A model generated the notes under the pieces. That model ran no database searches, was not told the DNA's origin, and was given only the letters and a program-made list of their open reading frames with translations. Positions 1-10,210 of a stretch of 64,000 bases of DNA are shown here, one piece after another. Source of the stretch: Thermothelomyces thermophilus ATCC 42464 (taxonomy: Eukaryota; Ascomycota; Sordariomycetes; Sordariales; Chaetomiaceae); assembly GCF_000226095.1 (NCBI RefSeq), contig NC_016474.1:2790001-2854000 (forward strand), in the 5' to 3' direction. Each line of letters opens with the position of its first letter. The stretch's first letter is position 1. The translations under genes were made by a program, and so were the position numbers.

Positions 1-68
1 AGCTGTTCGGCCGTGACGTCGGTAGCCATGTCGATGTCGAGGTCGAAGTCTCCTCCGTTCTGAACCAT
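1..68 (-). pseudogene. gag, N-terminal fragment cut by the window edge
   Basis: The start codon is the CAT at 66-68 on the plus strand. The first residues read MVQNGGDFDLDIDMATDV, the same start seen in the better-preserved copies at 16096, 18294 and 28342. No stop is visible in the 22 codons. Intactness beyond the window is unknown, so this could be part of a functional gene. Gag forms the particle that packages element RNA. Confidence 0.7.
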
Positions 69-82
69 GACAGAACAAAGGG

Positions 83-93
83 AGTGGTAACAA
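83..93 (-). other. primer binding site, self-priming type
   Basis: Two bases inside the LTR, the leader reads (element sense) TTGTTACCACT. This is the exact reverse complement of AGTGGTAACAA in the LTR (plus-strand positions 268-278). This matches the Tf1-type arrangement, in which the RNA 5' end folds back and primes reverse transcription. No tRNA 3' end was recognised as complementary. Confidence 0.7.
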
Positions 94-95
94 CG

Positions 96-547
96 TGTGA
101 CGAACCCAACTCAGACTTCTTCTAAAAGGGTCCAGACGGAGGTGGGTAAAGCGGGACAAGCAGGCAGGTCGTCTGAGGGATTCGGTGAAGCCAAAGGGTT
201 CACAACAACACTTAGAGTTGTCTCTCACAGTAATCAGCAATGCTTGGTATGAGTACTGTGATTGTGATTGTTACCACTGGTGAACTCCTAGAGTCTACTA
301 TAACGAGTGACTATTTACATGTATATATACTCTTCCTGATCGCTTATGGCCTTCTTCGATCCTGTCTTTGGATCGCCTTTGGTAGCTAGCTATCCTCCGC
401 TATCTTTCCCCTTTTGGCAATTGTTCGCTCGTGGTAGCCTGCGCTCCCTAGCGATCCGTGTCAGCCTCGCTTCGTGCCCTTCTTGATTGGTGGCTCATTC
501 GGCCTGCTGCACCCCACCGGGTCGCGGTTTATGGTTGGCTCGTGACA
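96..547 (-). repeat. 5' LTR, fourth U3 type (C)
   Basis: 452 bp. It starts TGTGACGAACC and ends GGCTCGTGACA on the plus strand. Positions 96 to about 328 match the R/U5 part of the other LTRs, including the self-priming 11-mer and a TATATATA. From about 330 to 535 the U3 is unlike the others, is richer in GC, and contains GATC words at 338, 358, 371 and nearby. The terminal CGTGACA is shared. It looks like a shared R/U5 joined to a different U3. Confidence 0.85.
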
Positions 548-3259
548 ATAAGCCTGGGAGTACTATAGCCTACTTCCTTCATAAGCTCTTTAGCAGCCGG
601 AACTTAACCATTTCAATTAACTATAGGCCTATAACTCCCTTAAAGTCTTATTTACTAATCCCTTATAGCTCTTCCTTCTAGATCCCTTTAGCTAGGATTA
701 TATAGGCCCTATTAACCTCCCTAGCCTCCTCTTTAAAGGCTAAAGCTACCTATGCGTACCTTCTTTTCTTATTTTAATTTTCCTTAACTCTATTAGCTTT
801 ATAAACGCTTAAGTAGATAGTAGATATTCTAGCTATAGTGCTATTAATAAGAAAATATATTAGAAGCTTAGAATTAAGTAGATTAGTTTACTTACTATAT
901 ATACCCTTAGGACTATAACTAGGCTATAACTAGGCTAGAAGATTACTTAGATAGCCTATATTACGATAGATATTAATAGCTAAGAGAGCTAGGCTATATT
1001 CCATATAATCCTAGAACTTATATATAACGTTATACTAGGCCTCCTATAGATAAAATACTAAGAAGTTATACTAGACGTATATATAGGCATTTTTATAATT
1101 AGAATATAATTAGAACTACTTATTCATAAGATCTTTTTATAGCCTGGATAAATAGGAATCTCCTAAATAATAGGTATAGTCTTTATGGATATAGTATAAA
1201 AGGTATAGAAAAAGAAGATTTCTAATACCTTCCTAGTTACTAATATCTAAAAGATAATAACCATCCTAGAATTAAGATACTAATTTAATAAGGATAGCCT
1301 AGGAAAGAAAGGTATCTAACCTAAGCCTAATATAGAGTCAGAGGTTACCTTGCTAGACAAACTTTATAACTTTACTAACCTCTTTAATAAGGAGAAAGCT
1401 AATGGACTCTCCCTACATTATAATATAGCTAATCATTATATCAAATCAAAGGAAGGCCTAGACGGAAAGATTCCCGAACTCCCTTAGAGGCCTCTCTATA
1501 ATATACTATAAGATCATTTATTAGAAGTCCGAAAGCAAGTCGTTAACTTGCTAGATAAGGGATAGATCTAAGCTAGCTCCTCTTCGGCCGCTACCCCTAT
1601 CTTCTTAATAAAGAAGGCAGATAGAGGATAGAGGTTCTATATTGACTATCAGGCGCTAAATGAGATTATAAAGTAAGATCGGTACCCCCTTCCACTTATT
1701 AAAGAGACGCTTCGCTCCCTAGCTAGAGCTAAGTAGTTTATAAAGCTTGATATCTAGGTAGCCTTTTACTATATCCGGATTATAGAGGGCTATAAGTATT
1801 TAATAGCATTTTAGACTTGGTTTAGCCTCTTCAAATAGCTTATCTACCCCTTTAGACTTATAAATGTACCTATAACTTTTTAATAATATATTAATGATGC
1901 TCTTAGCTTAACACTTAGAGACTTTATAATAGTATACCTTAATAATATCTTAATCTATATATTAAATAGTAAAAAAGATTATATAAGGTAGGTAAGGGAT
2001 GTACTTTAAAGGCTATAGAAAGTAGGACTTATATTAGATCTTAAGAAGTATATATTCGCTATAAAAGAAGTTAAATACCTTAGCTATATTATAGAGGTAA
2101 GGGCTTAGGTTTGCCTAGATCCTGAAAAGCTAGCTACTATCTATAAGTAAGAGGTACTATATAAGGTCTAGGGAGTATAGAGTTTCCTAGGGTTTATAAA
2201 TTTCTACTAAGATTTTATCTCTAACTTCTCTAAGTTAACTATACCTTTGATATAGTTAACTTGTAAGAATACCCCGTTTTAGTAGGAAACTAAGGAATAA
2301 GAGGCCTTTAAAGCTCTTAAGATAGCTTTTACATTAGAACCTATCCTAGTATAATAGGATCCTAAATAGGAGATAGTACTTAAGGTAGACTACTCTAGGA
2401 TAGTGTTAGGAAGGTACTTATCCTGATAGAGAGAAGATAAGGTCCTATATTCTATAGCCTACTATTTTACGAAACTATCCCTAGCTAAACGGAACTATAC
2501 GATCTATAATAAGGAACTACTTATAATTATCTTATATTTAAAGGCCTAATCGGCTAAGCTTTATAGTATTATTACTTCCTTTTAGATTCTAACTAACCAT
2601 AAAAACCTTAAATACTTCTCTTAGCCTTGTTTAATTAGCGAATGGCAAGCTTAATAGGCTAAAATACTTTCCCTCTTTGACTTTAAACTTCGTTACTAAC
2701 TAGGATCATAAGCTTCCTGCCCTAATACTCCATCCTATCGTAAATAAGATTACCCTAAGGATATATAGCATATAGTATAACTTTTCCTTACCATTTGGAT
2801 AGATATAGCTAGTACCTTATCGTTACCTTAAATATACTACCTATCGAAAGGGAGTACTATTTTCACGGACGTATAGCTTATAGCCTTATAGGATAAGGGA
2901 GTTACTAAGGATAAACATTATATATATTAGCTCTAGGCCGTCTAAGACAGGGCCTGAAAATTTCCAAAGGAGGCGAATATAGCGTAGACCTAGATTATAG
3001 ATTACTCCTTTAATATATAAGGTACCCTTTAGTTCTAGGGTAGACTTTGGCTTCCTATATAGGAGCTATTTATAATTACTATCCTTTAACGTATCTATAA
3101 GTCCCCTATATCGGGCTACCTGGGGAGGAACAGGTTATTTAAAATACTCTAACAGGACTATTATTAGGACTTCATATCCCTAGACGTAAAGAGATTTATA
3201 AGGAACTATTATATATATTAAAGGGCTAAGGTTTTATAATAACTATAATAAGGACTCCT
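548..3259 (+). mobile_element. Decayed Ty3/Gypsy element of a second family (internal fragment)
   Basis: Plus-strand remnant with heavy TA enrichment and no LTR of its own in view. The first 850 bases (548-1400) have no recognisable domain; they may be gag or protease but cannot be assigned. Pol similarity begins near 1400 and stops abruptly at 3259, in the integrase zinc finger, where the LTR of element 1 begins. The rest of integrase was not found on the far side of element 1, consistent with the rearrangement suggested at 17839/25393. Confidence 0.75.
1400..3259 (+). pseudogene. pol remnant of second Gypsy family (RT, RNase H, start of integrase)
   Basis: In one plus frame, ignoring TAG/TAA, successive blocks match reverse transcriptase. 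These include a DYQALNEI block near 1645, RYPLPLIKETL near 1685 and the active-site box near 1940, which reads YLNNIL instead of YLDDIL (both catalytic Asp codons changed to Asn by G-to-A). RNase H follows: FTKLSLAKRNY and NKELLIIIL near 2470-2530. The integrase zinc-binding region near 3110-3240 ends in NYYIYxRAK, where Cys codons have become Tyr. Sequence differs clearly from the eight chromoviruses here, so it is a separate lineage. Not functional. Confidence 0.75.
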
Positions 3260-3692
3260 TGTGACGAACCTAACTTAGACTTCTTCTAAAAGGGTTTAGA
3301 CGAAGGTAGATTGAGCAAGACAAGTAAGCAGGTCGTCTAAGGGATTCGGTGAAGCTAAAGGGTTTACAACAACACTAGAGTTATCTCTCACAGTAGTCAA
3401 CAACAATGCTTGGTATAAGTACTATAATTGTAAGGGGGGTAGGGGTTGCTATTACTAGTAAACTCTTAGAGTCTACTGTAACGAGTAACTATCTATATAT
3501 ATATATAATCCTAGTGATTATTCCTAATTATGGTAATTATAAGTGATTATATGGTGGTAATTACCCTGATCACTGGTGAGTGTAGTAATTACTCTGCTTC
3601 CTATGTTGTAATTGGTCCTTTCGTTCCTTTGACTTGATTAGCCTATTTGTACTAGTAGCTTAGGCGGTATCTGTATATATATTTCCGTGATA
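3260..3692 (-). repeat. 3' LTR of element 1 (type 1 U3) with G-rich insertion
   Basis: 433 bp, against 418-419 in the other type 1 copies. The final CGTGACA is mutated to CGTGATA. The extra length lies around 3432-3450, where a G6-TA-G4 run replaces the usual sequence next to the self-priming 11-mer; the 11-mer itself reads like the type B version (AGTAATAGCAA, element sense). The flanking five bases on the left are CTCCT; the partner TSD is not in the window. Confidence 0.85.
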
Positions 3693-3709
3693 TAATGCCC
3701 TCCTTCCGA

Positions 3710-3728
3710 GGCTTTCGACCCGAAAGCC
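3710..3728. other. Conserved hairpin next to 3' LTR, element 1
   Basis: Perfect 8-bp stem GGCTTTCG / CGAAAGCC with a 3-nt loop, 18 bases inside the LTR. The same structure occurs at this place in every element with a 3' end in this window, with compensating changes in the type B copies (GTCTTTCG / CGAAAGAC). Confidence 0.6.
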
Positions 3729-3821
3729 CTCTTTAGGTCGTCTTAAATAGCGCTAATATCCCTTGCGTTCCTTGTACGTGTTTTTCTCCTTAGCCCCTTG
3801 TTGCCCTTTGTACTGTTAATT

Positions 3822-4432
3822 ATACTGTCTGACGTACGTAGATCCCTAGTATCTATTCGTTATAAGCGTTTAGCTTAGTTTATTTCCGATTACGGGTTCG
3901 TAGTAATGGCGTGTTCTTATTATATAGAGTATAATCGAGTATATAAAATGATTGAAAAATCTCGTCGTTACAAGGCTTACGTATGTTAGGGTCGTGCTTA
4001 CGATAGTTCCGGCGTTTTAGTTTTTTCTTGTAAGTTCCCGTTTCCTTATAAGGGCACGTCTCTGATCGTAACGTAGTAGATCGTATTATACGCGAGTAAC
4101 GTCGTTTAAAGGCTAAAGAGAAAGAGGCTAAAGCCTTGCTACGAGAATATTAATGTAAAGCTTCCGAGGCATTGCCCCATTTGACTTAGGTCCGTGAATA
4201 ATGAGAGTTCCTAGTAAAAAAGGGGGTAGATATAGTTATATAGGGTTTGTTAAATCTAGATAAATTAGAGGCAGTAGAATAGTAGGAATCGGGGGCCGTT
4301 ATATAACTTAATAGTAACGTTAATATTATTAACTAGGGCGTTATTTTCGATTCTATTCTAGGTTTGCCTTTAGCTAATCTAGGTTTTACTAATAGAACTA
4401 TTTTAGTTTCTTAGGGTAGTTTAAATTTTTAA
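3822..4432 (+). pseudogene. Antisense accessory gene, type 1 (element 1 copy)
   Basis: Same 611-bp span as the copies at 9600 and 34229. It runs opposite to pol and its end overlaps the pol end by about 100 bp. The start ATG is mutated to ATA (3822-3824), and the frame has stops at former CAG/CAA/TGG codons. This copy keeps an intact intron donor (GTAAGT) and an acceptor ending TAG, giving a 47-nt intron; removing it joins the cysteine-cluster exon in frame to the helical exon. Family features are described under the element 2 copy. Non-functional. Confidence 0.65.
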
Positions 4433-7400
4433 TAGGTTCCTATAAGTTATCTTCTAGTCCGAAATCAAGCTATTTAACTAGGTACTATAGTTCTCTATTA
4501 ATAATATATAAATCTGGAATTTCTTTAATATTCTATTCTTTCTCTTTATCCTCCACTTCGATATATATAGTAACCTTAGCATTCTTTAGTGCTAGTTCGA
4601 GAAGTGAAATATAAAAAATATCTATCTGTAGTCGTATAGATGATAGTAACGATAGTCGGTGATTAGATGTCGAGATTCGTTCTTTGATAACGAAGGGTCT
4701 GACCTTTTTAAAGTCTAGCTTTGTGCTTAGTCGTTTGGTTTATAAGTTTCGTACGATTAGGTAGACTTTGTCTCCCCTCTCTAGGCAAGGTCCCTTAAGC
4801 CTATATTTATTATAGTAGTTCTTTATTCTAGTCTTAACAAACTCGAGTTCCTTTTTAAGCTTTTTATATAGTGTATATATCTATTTTATTTTGACTGCTT
4901 CTCTTGGCACTATAATCTCTAGTCCTTGCCTAAGGTCTGCTTTATATCTGTAGTTTGCAAAGAATGGTATAGCTTTGGTCGTTTCTATTGGCGTTATATT
5001 ATAAGCGAGTTATACTGTTAGCAATAGTATGACCTAGTTATCTTGCTAGTAGTTGACGTAAGAGCGGAGGTACTACTTAATAACTTGGTTTAGTCGCTCC
5101 GTTTGTCTGTCAGTCTATAGGTAATATGCTGTTAATAGCTTGCTATTGATACCTAATCATTGTATTAACGCTTGCTAGAACTTCGATACGAACTTGGTGT
5201 CTCTATTAGTGATCTATTCTTATAGCTAAGCATATACTAATGTAACTTGCCGATAGATTACGTCTACTAACTATTCTACTATCTAGAACTCCTTATAGGG
5301 AAAGAAGTATACCTATTTAGTTAGGCAATCTACTATAGTAAGAATACTATTATAGATTACTCCTATAGCCGTATCCTTAGATTCTAGTAGCTTTATAATA
5401 AAGTCTATCGTAACTAAACTCTATAGTTTGTTAGCTGTTAGTAGTGGTTAAAGTAGCCTATATGGCTTATATCGTGCCGTTTTGCTTCGATTACAAATGT
5501 CATAGTTCTATACGACTTCCTTAATTCGTGCCGTTAACTATAGAAAGTTATAGTGTTTCCTAACTTATACGATAGTCTTTATAACTCCTTTATATCCTCC
5601 GAATTTCGACTTATAGAGTTCTCGAATCATTTGTAGCTATTAATCCCTATCATAGATATATACTTTGCCTTGGTACCAGAGTTTCCTATCTCTTTCTTCT
5701 ACTCCGTTAGGTACTAGTAGTCCGGGTGCTACAAATATTATATCTTGTTAATCTTTTCTTCTCGAAAGATTACGTAACACTCTAAGAACGAGTCAAGTAG
5801 ATCATCTTCTACAGGTATCTACGTTTCGTAATATAGCGTTCCGTCTATTCGTTCCTTAAATAATAGTAGTATTGTTTCCGTTTGTCCTTCTGTATAATCC
5901 GTTCGTCAGCTTAAGATGTCCGCTTGTACATTTTCTTTACCTTTCTTATAGTAGATCTCGAAGTTAAATTCCGCGAGGAATTCTGCCTATCGTATTTATT
6001 GTCTGTTAAGTTCTTTTGTTATTATAAAGTATCGTAGGTTCTTGTAATTGTCACGATTTGGCTGTATAAGGCGACCCGGTAAGGCGCACAGAACCAATCA
6101 GGAACCACAAGACCTAAGGACCAATCAGGAAGTGATCGCAGTGATCGCACTTCGATCAAGACGAGCACTTGGGTAACGATCGCAGGATCGCAGCAGCGAT
6201 CGCACGATCAAGACTCAAGGGGGAAGGACAAGGAAATTGTATATAGTCACTCGTTCTGGCGAACTCTGGGAGTTCACCAGTGATAGCAATCATAACTCAC
6301 AGTACCCTAACATTGTGAGGAGACAACTAAAGTGTTGTTGTGAACCCTTTGGCTTCACCGAATCCCTCAGACGACCTGCCTGCTTGTCCCGCCCAATCCA
6401 CCTCCGTCTGGACCCTTTTAGAAGAAGTCTGAGTTGGGTTCGTCACAGTAATCTATATATACCTATACTAGTTTAATTATACTATTAAGGTATAGTTGCT
6501 ATTCCTTAAAAGCTTTGATAATTATAAGTAGTTCCTTATTATAGATTGGATAATTAAGACGTAGTCTATCGAGCTTCTTCGAAAAGAAGGCTATAGGATG
6601 TAGCTTTCCTTGTCTATCTTATTATCCTAATTGTCCTCCGATAGCGTAGTCTAAAGCGTCTGTTTCTACCTTAAATGGCTTCTTAGGGTCTAGTAGTACT
6701 AATATTAGATCTTTAGTAATGGCGTCGTAGATCTATATAAATGCTTACTCGTATTATTCTTCCTATTAGAATTTAGCATTCTTCTTAGTAAGTTTATATA
6801 AAGGTTGTACGATTGCTCTAAAGTTCCTAATAAACATCTGGTAGAAGTTTGTAAATCCGATGAAGCTTTATACTTCTATGACTAATGTCGGTTGTAGCTA
6901 ATTCTTGATAGCTTTAACCTTTGAAGGTTCTATCCGAATTTGTTCTAGGGATATCTTATATCTTAGAAATACCGTTTTTCTAACGTAGAATTTGCTCTTT
7001 TCCTTATTAACTAATAGTTTATATATATATAGCGTGTCTAGCACTGCTTTTACGTACTTCCGATGTTCGTCTATTGTCTTAGAGAAGATAAGTATATCGT
7101 CGAGATAATATACTACAAATTTGTCGAGAAAGGGTCGGATAGCTTGATTAATTAGGGCTTAGAACGTTGCTAGCGCGTTCGTAAGTCCAAATAGTATAAC
7201 AAGGTACTTGTAGTAGCTATAGGGTATCCTAAAGACTGTTTTCTACTCGTCGCCTTCTTTAATCTATATATAGTTATAGGCCGATGGCAAGTTAAGATAT
7301 ATAAAATATTAGGCTCTTACTAACTAATCTCGGAGCCGTAAGATTAGCGGTAACGGGTATTGGTTTTTTACGGTCTATTTGTTAAGTTACTAATAGTTAA

Positions 7401-8370
7401 CATATAACTATAGCTTTCCGTCTTTCTTAGGTATAAATAGGATTAAGTAGCCTACTAGCGATATCAATAGGTAGATATATCCTCTTCGAAGGTTCTCTTC
7501 CAAATATCGCTTAAGTTCTTCGTTCCAAGTCTAGCTTATATAATAGATCTTAAAGAACTTTAGTTATACTCCTTCCTTAAGCTTAATCTTATAATCCTAT
7601 AGGCCGTATTCTAGTAGTCCTTCTAGATGCTTCGGTTCGAATACTAGGTATCCTTTATATTCTTTTGGTACTTCCCTAGTCTTGTCTCGTCTCTTAGTTT
7701 TCTAATAGTATACAAACTTAGTTCTGTCCATAGCAATGCTGGTAATTTCTCCTGTCTTAACCTACTACTCCTATTATAGTGCTCTGTATTCGTTAACGGA
7801 GAGAATAGCTATTAGCGGTTTAGCTTGTTCCTCCTATTGCGATATCGATGTCGTTGTGCTGCCTCTTCTAAAGTCTGTAGTGGTCTATCTACTACTATCT
7901 GTCTCTTATAGTAGATCTGTAGGATATGCCTTCCCCTAAGCATCGTCTGCTCGCGATCCTTGCATACTCCCTATCTCGCTAGTTAAATACGACTCTGTTT
8001 AGGGTTATAGGTAGCTACTATTCTTCTAGCTAATGTCTAGGTTATAATCTTTATACTATAGTAACCCTAATATTATATCTTTATCGTTACCTATATTTAT
8101 AATACTAAATACGATTACTATAGTCTTTCCTACTATAGTAATATCGATCGGTTCGGTTTCCCTATATACCTATTACGTCGGAAATGGCCCTTTGACTATA
8201 CTATGCTTTCACTTCATTCTCTAGGGTATCTATAGCTAATTTACAAGCGTCGGCGACATTAGGTTTATCTCTGCTCTACTGTTCACTAGTACGAGCATTT
8301 CGTGCTATTTCTATTGTACTATTATCTATAGTCGCTTGTCTTACTACTATTGTCTAAAGATTATAGCGAT
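4329..8370 (-). pseudogene. pol of element 1 (interrupted by solo LTR)
   Basis: The reading frame ends at TAA 4329-4331, as in element 2. Domains in order from the right: protease near 8280, RT with an intact YLDD box at 7096-7107, RNase H cut by the solo LTR at 6049, integrase about 5950-4620, and chromodomain about 4570-4440. Many TAG/TAA codons stand at expected Gln/Trp positions. The left limit is firm; the right limit is approximate because pol begins by overlapping gag in the -1 frame. Dead because of both the insertion and point mutations. Confidence 0.75.
6049..6447 (+). repeat. Solo LTR, type B U3, with perfect 5-bp TSD
   Basis: 399 bp from TGTCACGATTT to GGTTCGTCACA, flanked by GTAAT on both sides (6044-6048 and 6448-6452). 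It lies in the RNase H part of element 1 pol, in the opposite orientation. No internal element sequence accompanies it, so it is best read as the product of recombination between the two LTRs of a complete element. It carries far fewer RIP-type changes than the surrounding DNA and than the LTRs of elements 5 and 7. It therefore gives the cleanest view of the type B LTR, with seven GATC words between 6134 and 6209. Confidence 0.95.
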
Positions 8371-9050
8371 TTCCTATGTTTCTGCCAGGAGGTCTTGATA
8401 TAGTGGTCTCTTATGCTAGTTCCTCCTATACTACGCTACCACTCGCTATTACGTGGGCGTTAATGGTTTCCGGGCCCTTCGAAGGGCCCTAACCCGTTTC
8501 CTAGATTAGTGCTAACCTCTTTAGTTATTCGGCTAATAGCGGCTTCGTCGATCGTGCTCATTTCTATAAGCTATTAAGTGCTTACGGCTTCCTACTATTA
8601 GGTCTATTTTACTTTCTATTATATATACTATAGCTTTATCTAAAGCTCCCGAATTCGTAATTTCCTTTTATCTATATAATGGAGGCAATTATTACTCTAG
8701 TATAAGTCCTATATATCTTGTTCTATTCTATAGTACCTAGGCTAGGCTTGTTTTAGAACTATCGTAATGCCTCCTAGATCGCAGGCTTTAATCTTCTAGA
8801 GCAATTTGGCCGCTCTATTTCCTATATTATAGACCTATTCTATAGGGTTTAAGCTTCTGTCCTTATTTCCTTGTTAGGTCGGCTAGTAATTGTTTTCGAA
8901 TTTGTCGTAAAAGTGATATTAGCATTTATATACTATATATTAGAACCAAGGCACTTGTATATATGCCTTATATCAAGGGTATAGTTATATAGCGTTGCTT
9001 AGGAAGTATTAGAATTCTTTCCTAAATCCTTCCTATTATATATAGACTAT

Positions 9051-9469
9051 TGTGACGAACCTAACTCAGACTTCTTCTGAAAGGGTCCAGACGGAGGTAG
9101 GTTGAGCGTGACAAGCAGGCAGGTCGTCTGAGGGATTCGGTGAAGCCAAAGGGTTCACAACAACACTTAGAGTTGTCTCTCACAGTAATCAGCAATGCTT
9201 GGTATAAGTACTGTGATTGTGATTGTTACCACTGGTGAACTCCCAGAGTCCTCTATAACGAGTGACTATCTACATGTATATATAATCCTAGTGATCACTC
9301 CTGATCACGGTGATCGTGAGTGATCGTATGGTGGTGATCACCCTGATCGCTGGTGAGCGTAGTGATTACTGTACTTCCCATGTTGTAATTGGTCCTTCCG
9401 TTCCTTTGGCTTGATTGGCCCGTTTGTGCCGGTAGCCTAGGCGGCATCTGTATGTATATTTCCGTGACA
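9051..9469 (-). repeat. 3' LTR of element 2 (type 1 U3)
   Basis: 419 bp, TGTGACGAACC to TTTCCGTGACA. The U3 part (9291-9469) has six GATC words between 9293 and 9348, several within GTGATCAC-like palindromes. The R/U5 part carries the unmutated 11-mer AGTGGTAACAA in element sense (9223-9233). In element sense the preceding internal bases are a GGAGGGAGGAC-like purine tract, the expected plus-strand primer. Confidence 0.95.
9277..9284 (-). promoter_or_regulatory. LTR TATA box and predicted transcript start
   Basis: TATATATA in element sense, with the self-priming 11-mer beginning 51 bases downstream (9233). Equivalent TATA runs sit at the same distance in the other LTRs. If transcription starts at or just before that 11-mer, the RNA 5' end can pair with the primer site. 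The start position is inferred, not observed. Confidence 0.5.
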
Positions 9470-9486
9470 CGATGTCCTCCCTCCGA

Positions 9487-9505
9487 GGCTTTCGACCCAA
9501 AAGCC
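9487..9505. other. Conserved hairpin next to 3' LTR, element 2
   Basis: GGCTTTCG and CAAAAGCC arms (one arm mutated from CGAAAGCC) around a 3-nt loop. About 20 bases further on is AAATAGCGCTAATATCC, a block shared by all three accessory-gene types. Confidence 0.5.
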
Positions 9506-9599
9506 CTCTTTTTAGGCTGTCTCAAATAGCGCTAATATCCCTCGCGTTCCTTATACGTGTTTTTCTCCTTAGTCCTCGTTGCCCTTCGTGCTGTCAATC

Positions 9600-10210
9600 A
9601 TGCCGTCTAACGCGCGTAGATCCCTAGCGTCTATTCGTCGTAAGCGTTTGGCTCAGTTTATTTCCGATCACGGGTTCGTAGTGATGGCGTGTTCCCATTG
9701 CGCAGAGTATAACCGAGTGTGTAAGATGATTGAAAAATCTCGTCGCTACGAGGCTTGCATGCGTTGGGGTCGTGCTTGCGATGGTTCTAGTGTTCTAGTT
9801 TCTTCTTATAAGTTCCTGTTTTCTTGCGAGGGCACGTCTCTGATCGTAACGCAGTGGATCGTATCATACGCGAGCAACGTCGTTTGAAGGCTGAAGAGAA
9901 AGAGGCCGAAGCCTTGCTGCGGGAATATCAACGCAAAGCTTCTAAGGCGTTGGCCTGTCTGACTCGGGTTCGTGAATAACGAGAGTTCCTAGTGGAGAAG
10001 GGGGCAGATATGGTTATACGGGGTTTGTCGAATCTAGACGAAGTGGAGGCGGTAGAATAGCAGGAATCGGGGGCCGTTATATAACTTAACGGTAGTGTTG
10101 ACGTTGTTAACTAGGGCGCTGTTTTCGATTCTGTCCTAGGTTTGCCTTTGGCCGATCTAGGTTCTGCCGATGGAACTGTTCCAGTTTCTTAGGGCAGTTC
10201 AAATTCTTGA
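9600..10210 (+). pseudogene. Antisense accessory gene, type 1 (Zn2Cys6-like, one intron)
   Basis: Runs opposite to gag-pol, starting 131 bp inside the 3' LTR. Exon 1 (9600-9807) begins MPSNARRSLASIRRKRL and holds a cysteine cluster with positions C-X2-C-X6-C-X8-(Y)-X2-C-X6-C, where the fourth Cys is now Tyr (TGC to TAC). A 47-nt intron (9808-9854) has branch-like CTGAT and acceptor CAG; its donor is ATAAGT here, mutated from the GTAAGT kept in element 1. Removing it joins exon 2 (9855-10210) in frame: an Arg/Glu-rich, probably coiled-coil segment, then GLSNLDEVEAVE and a Ser-rich end. The ancestral product would be 187 residues. Stops remain at former CAG/CAA/TGG codons. Spacing resembles fungal Zn(II)2Cys6 DNA-binding domains; function unproven. 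Confidence 0.7.

Larger units (their letters stand above)
1..547 (-). mobile_element. 5' end of a chromovirus lying left of the window
   Basis: Only the gag start, leader and 5' LTR of a minus-strand element are present; the body lies to the left. It is much less mutated than the other copies: the 22 gag codons have no stop, and the leader keeps its unmutated self-priming site. Its LTR has a U3 unlike the other three types in the window, so it represents a fourth subfamily. The base 3' of the LTR (548) begins decayed DNA of another family. The left TSD cannot be seen. Confidence 0.85.

Noticed and set aside
96-106. tRNA-primed primer binding site.
   Set aside because: The bases next to the LTR do not resemble the complement of a tRNA 3' end that I recognise, while the match to the LTR itself is 11 of 11 in the least mutated copies.
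487-681. 64-codon ORF crossing 547.
   Set aside because: It runs from the LTR into unrelated decayed DNA; no conserved counterpart.
6237-6476. 79-codon ORF in and beyond the solo LTR.
   Set aside because: Open only because this LTR is less mutated; it crosses the LTR end and TSD.
9579-9599. An earlier in-frame start for the type 1 accessory gene.
   Set aside because: The upstream codon is TTG, unlikely in a fungus; the ATG at 9600 aligns with mutated ATA in the other two type 1 copies.
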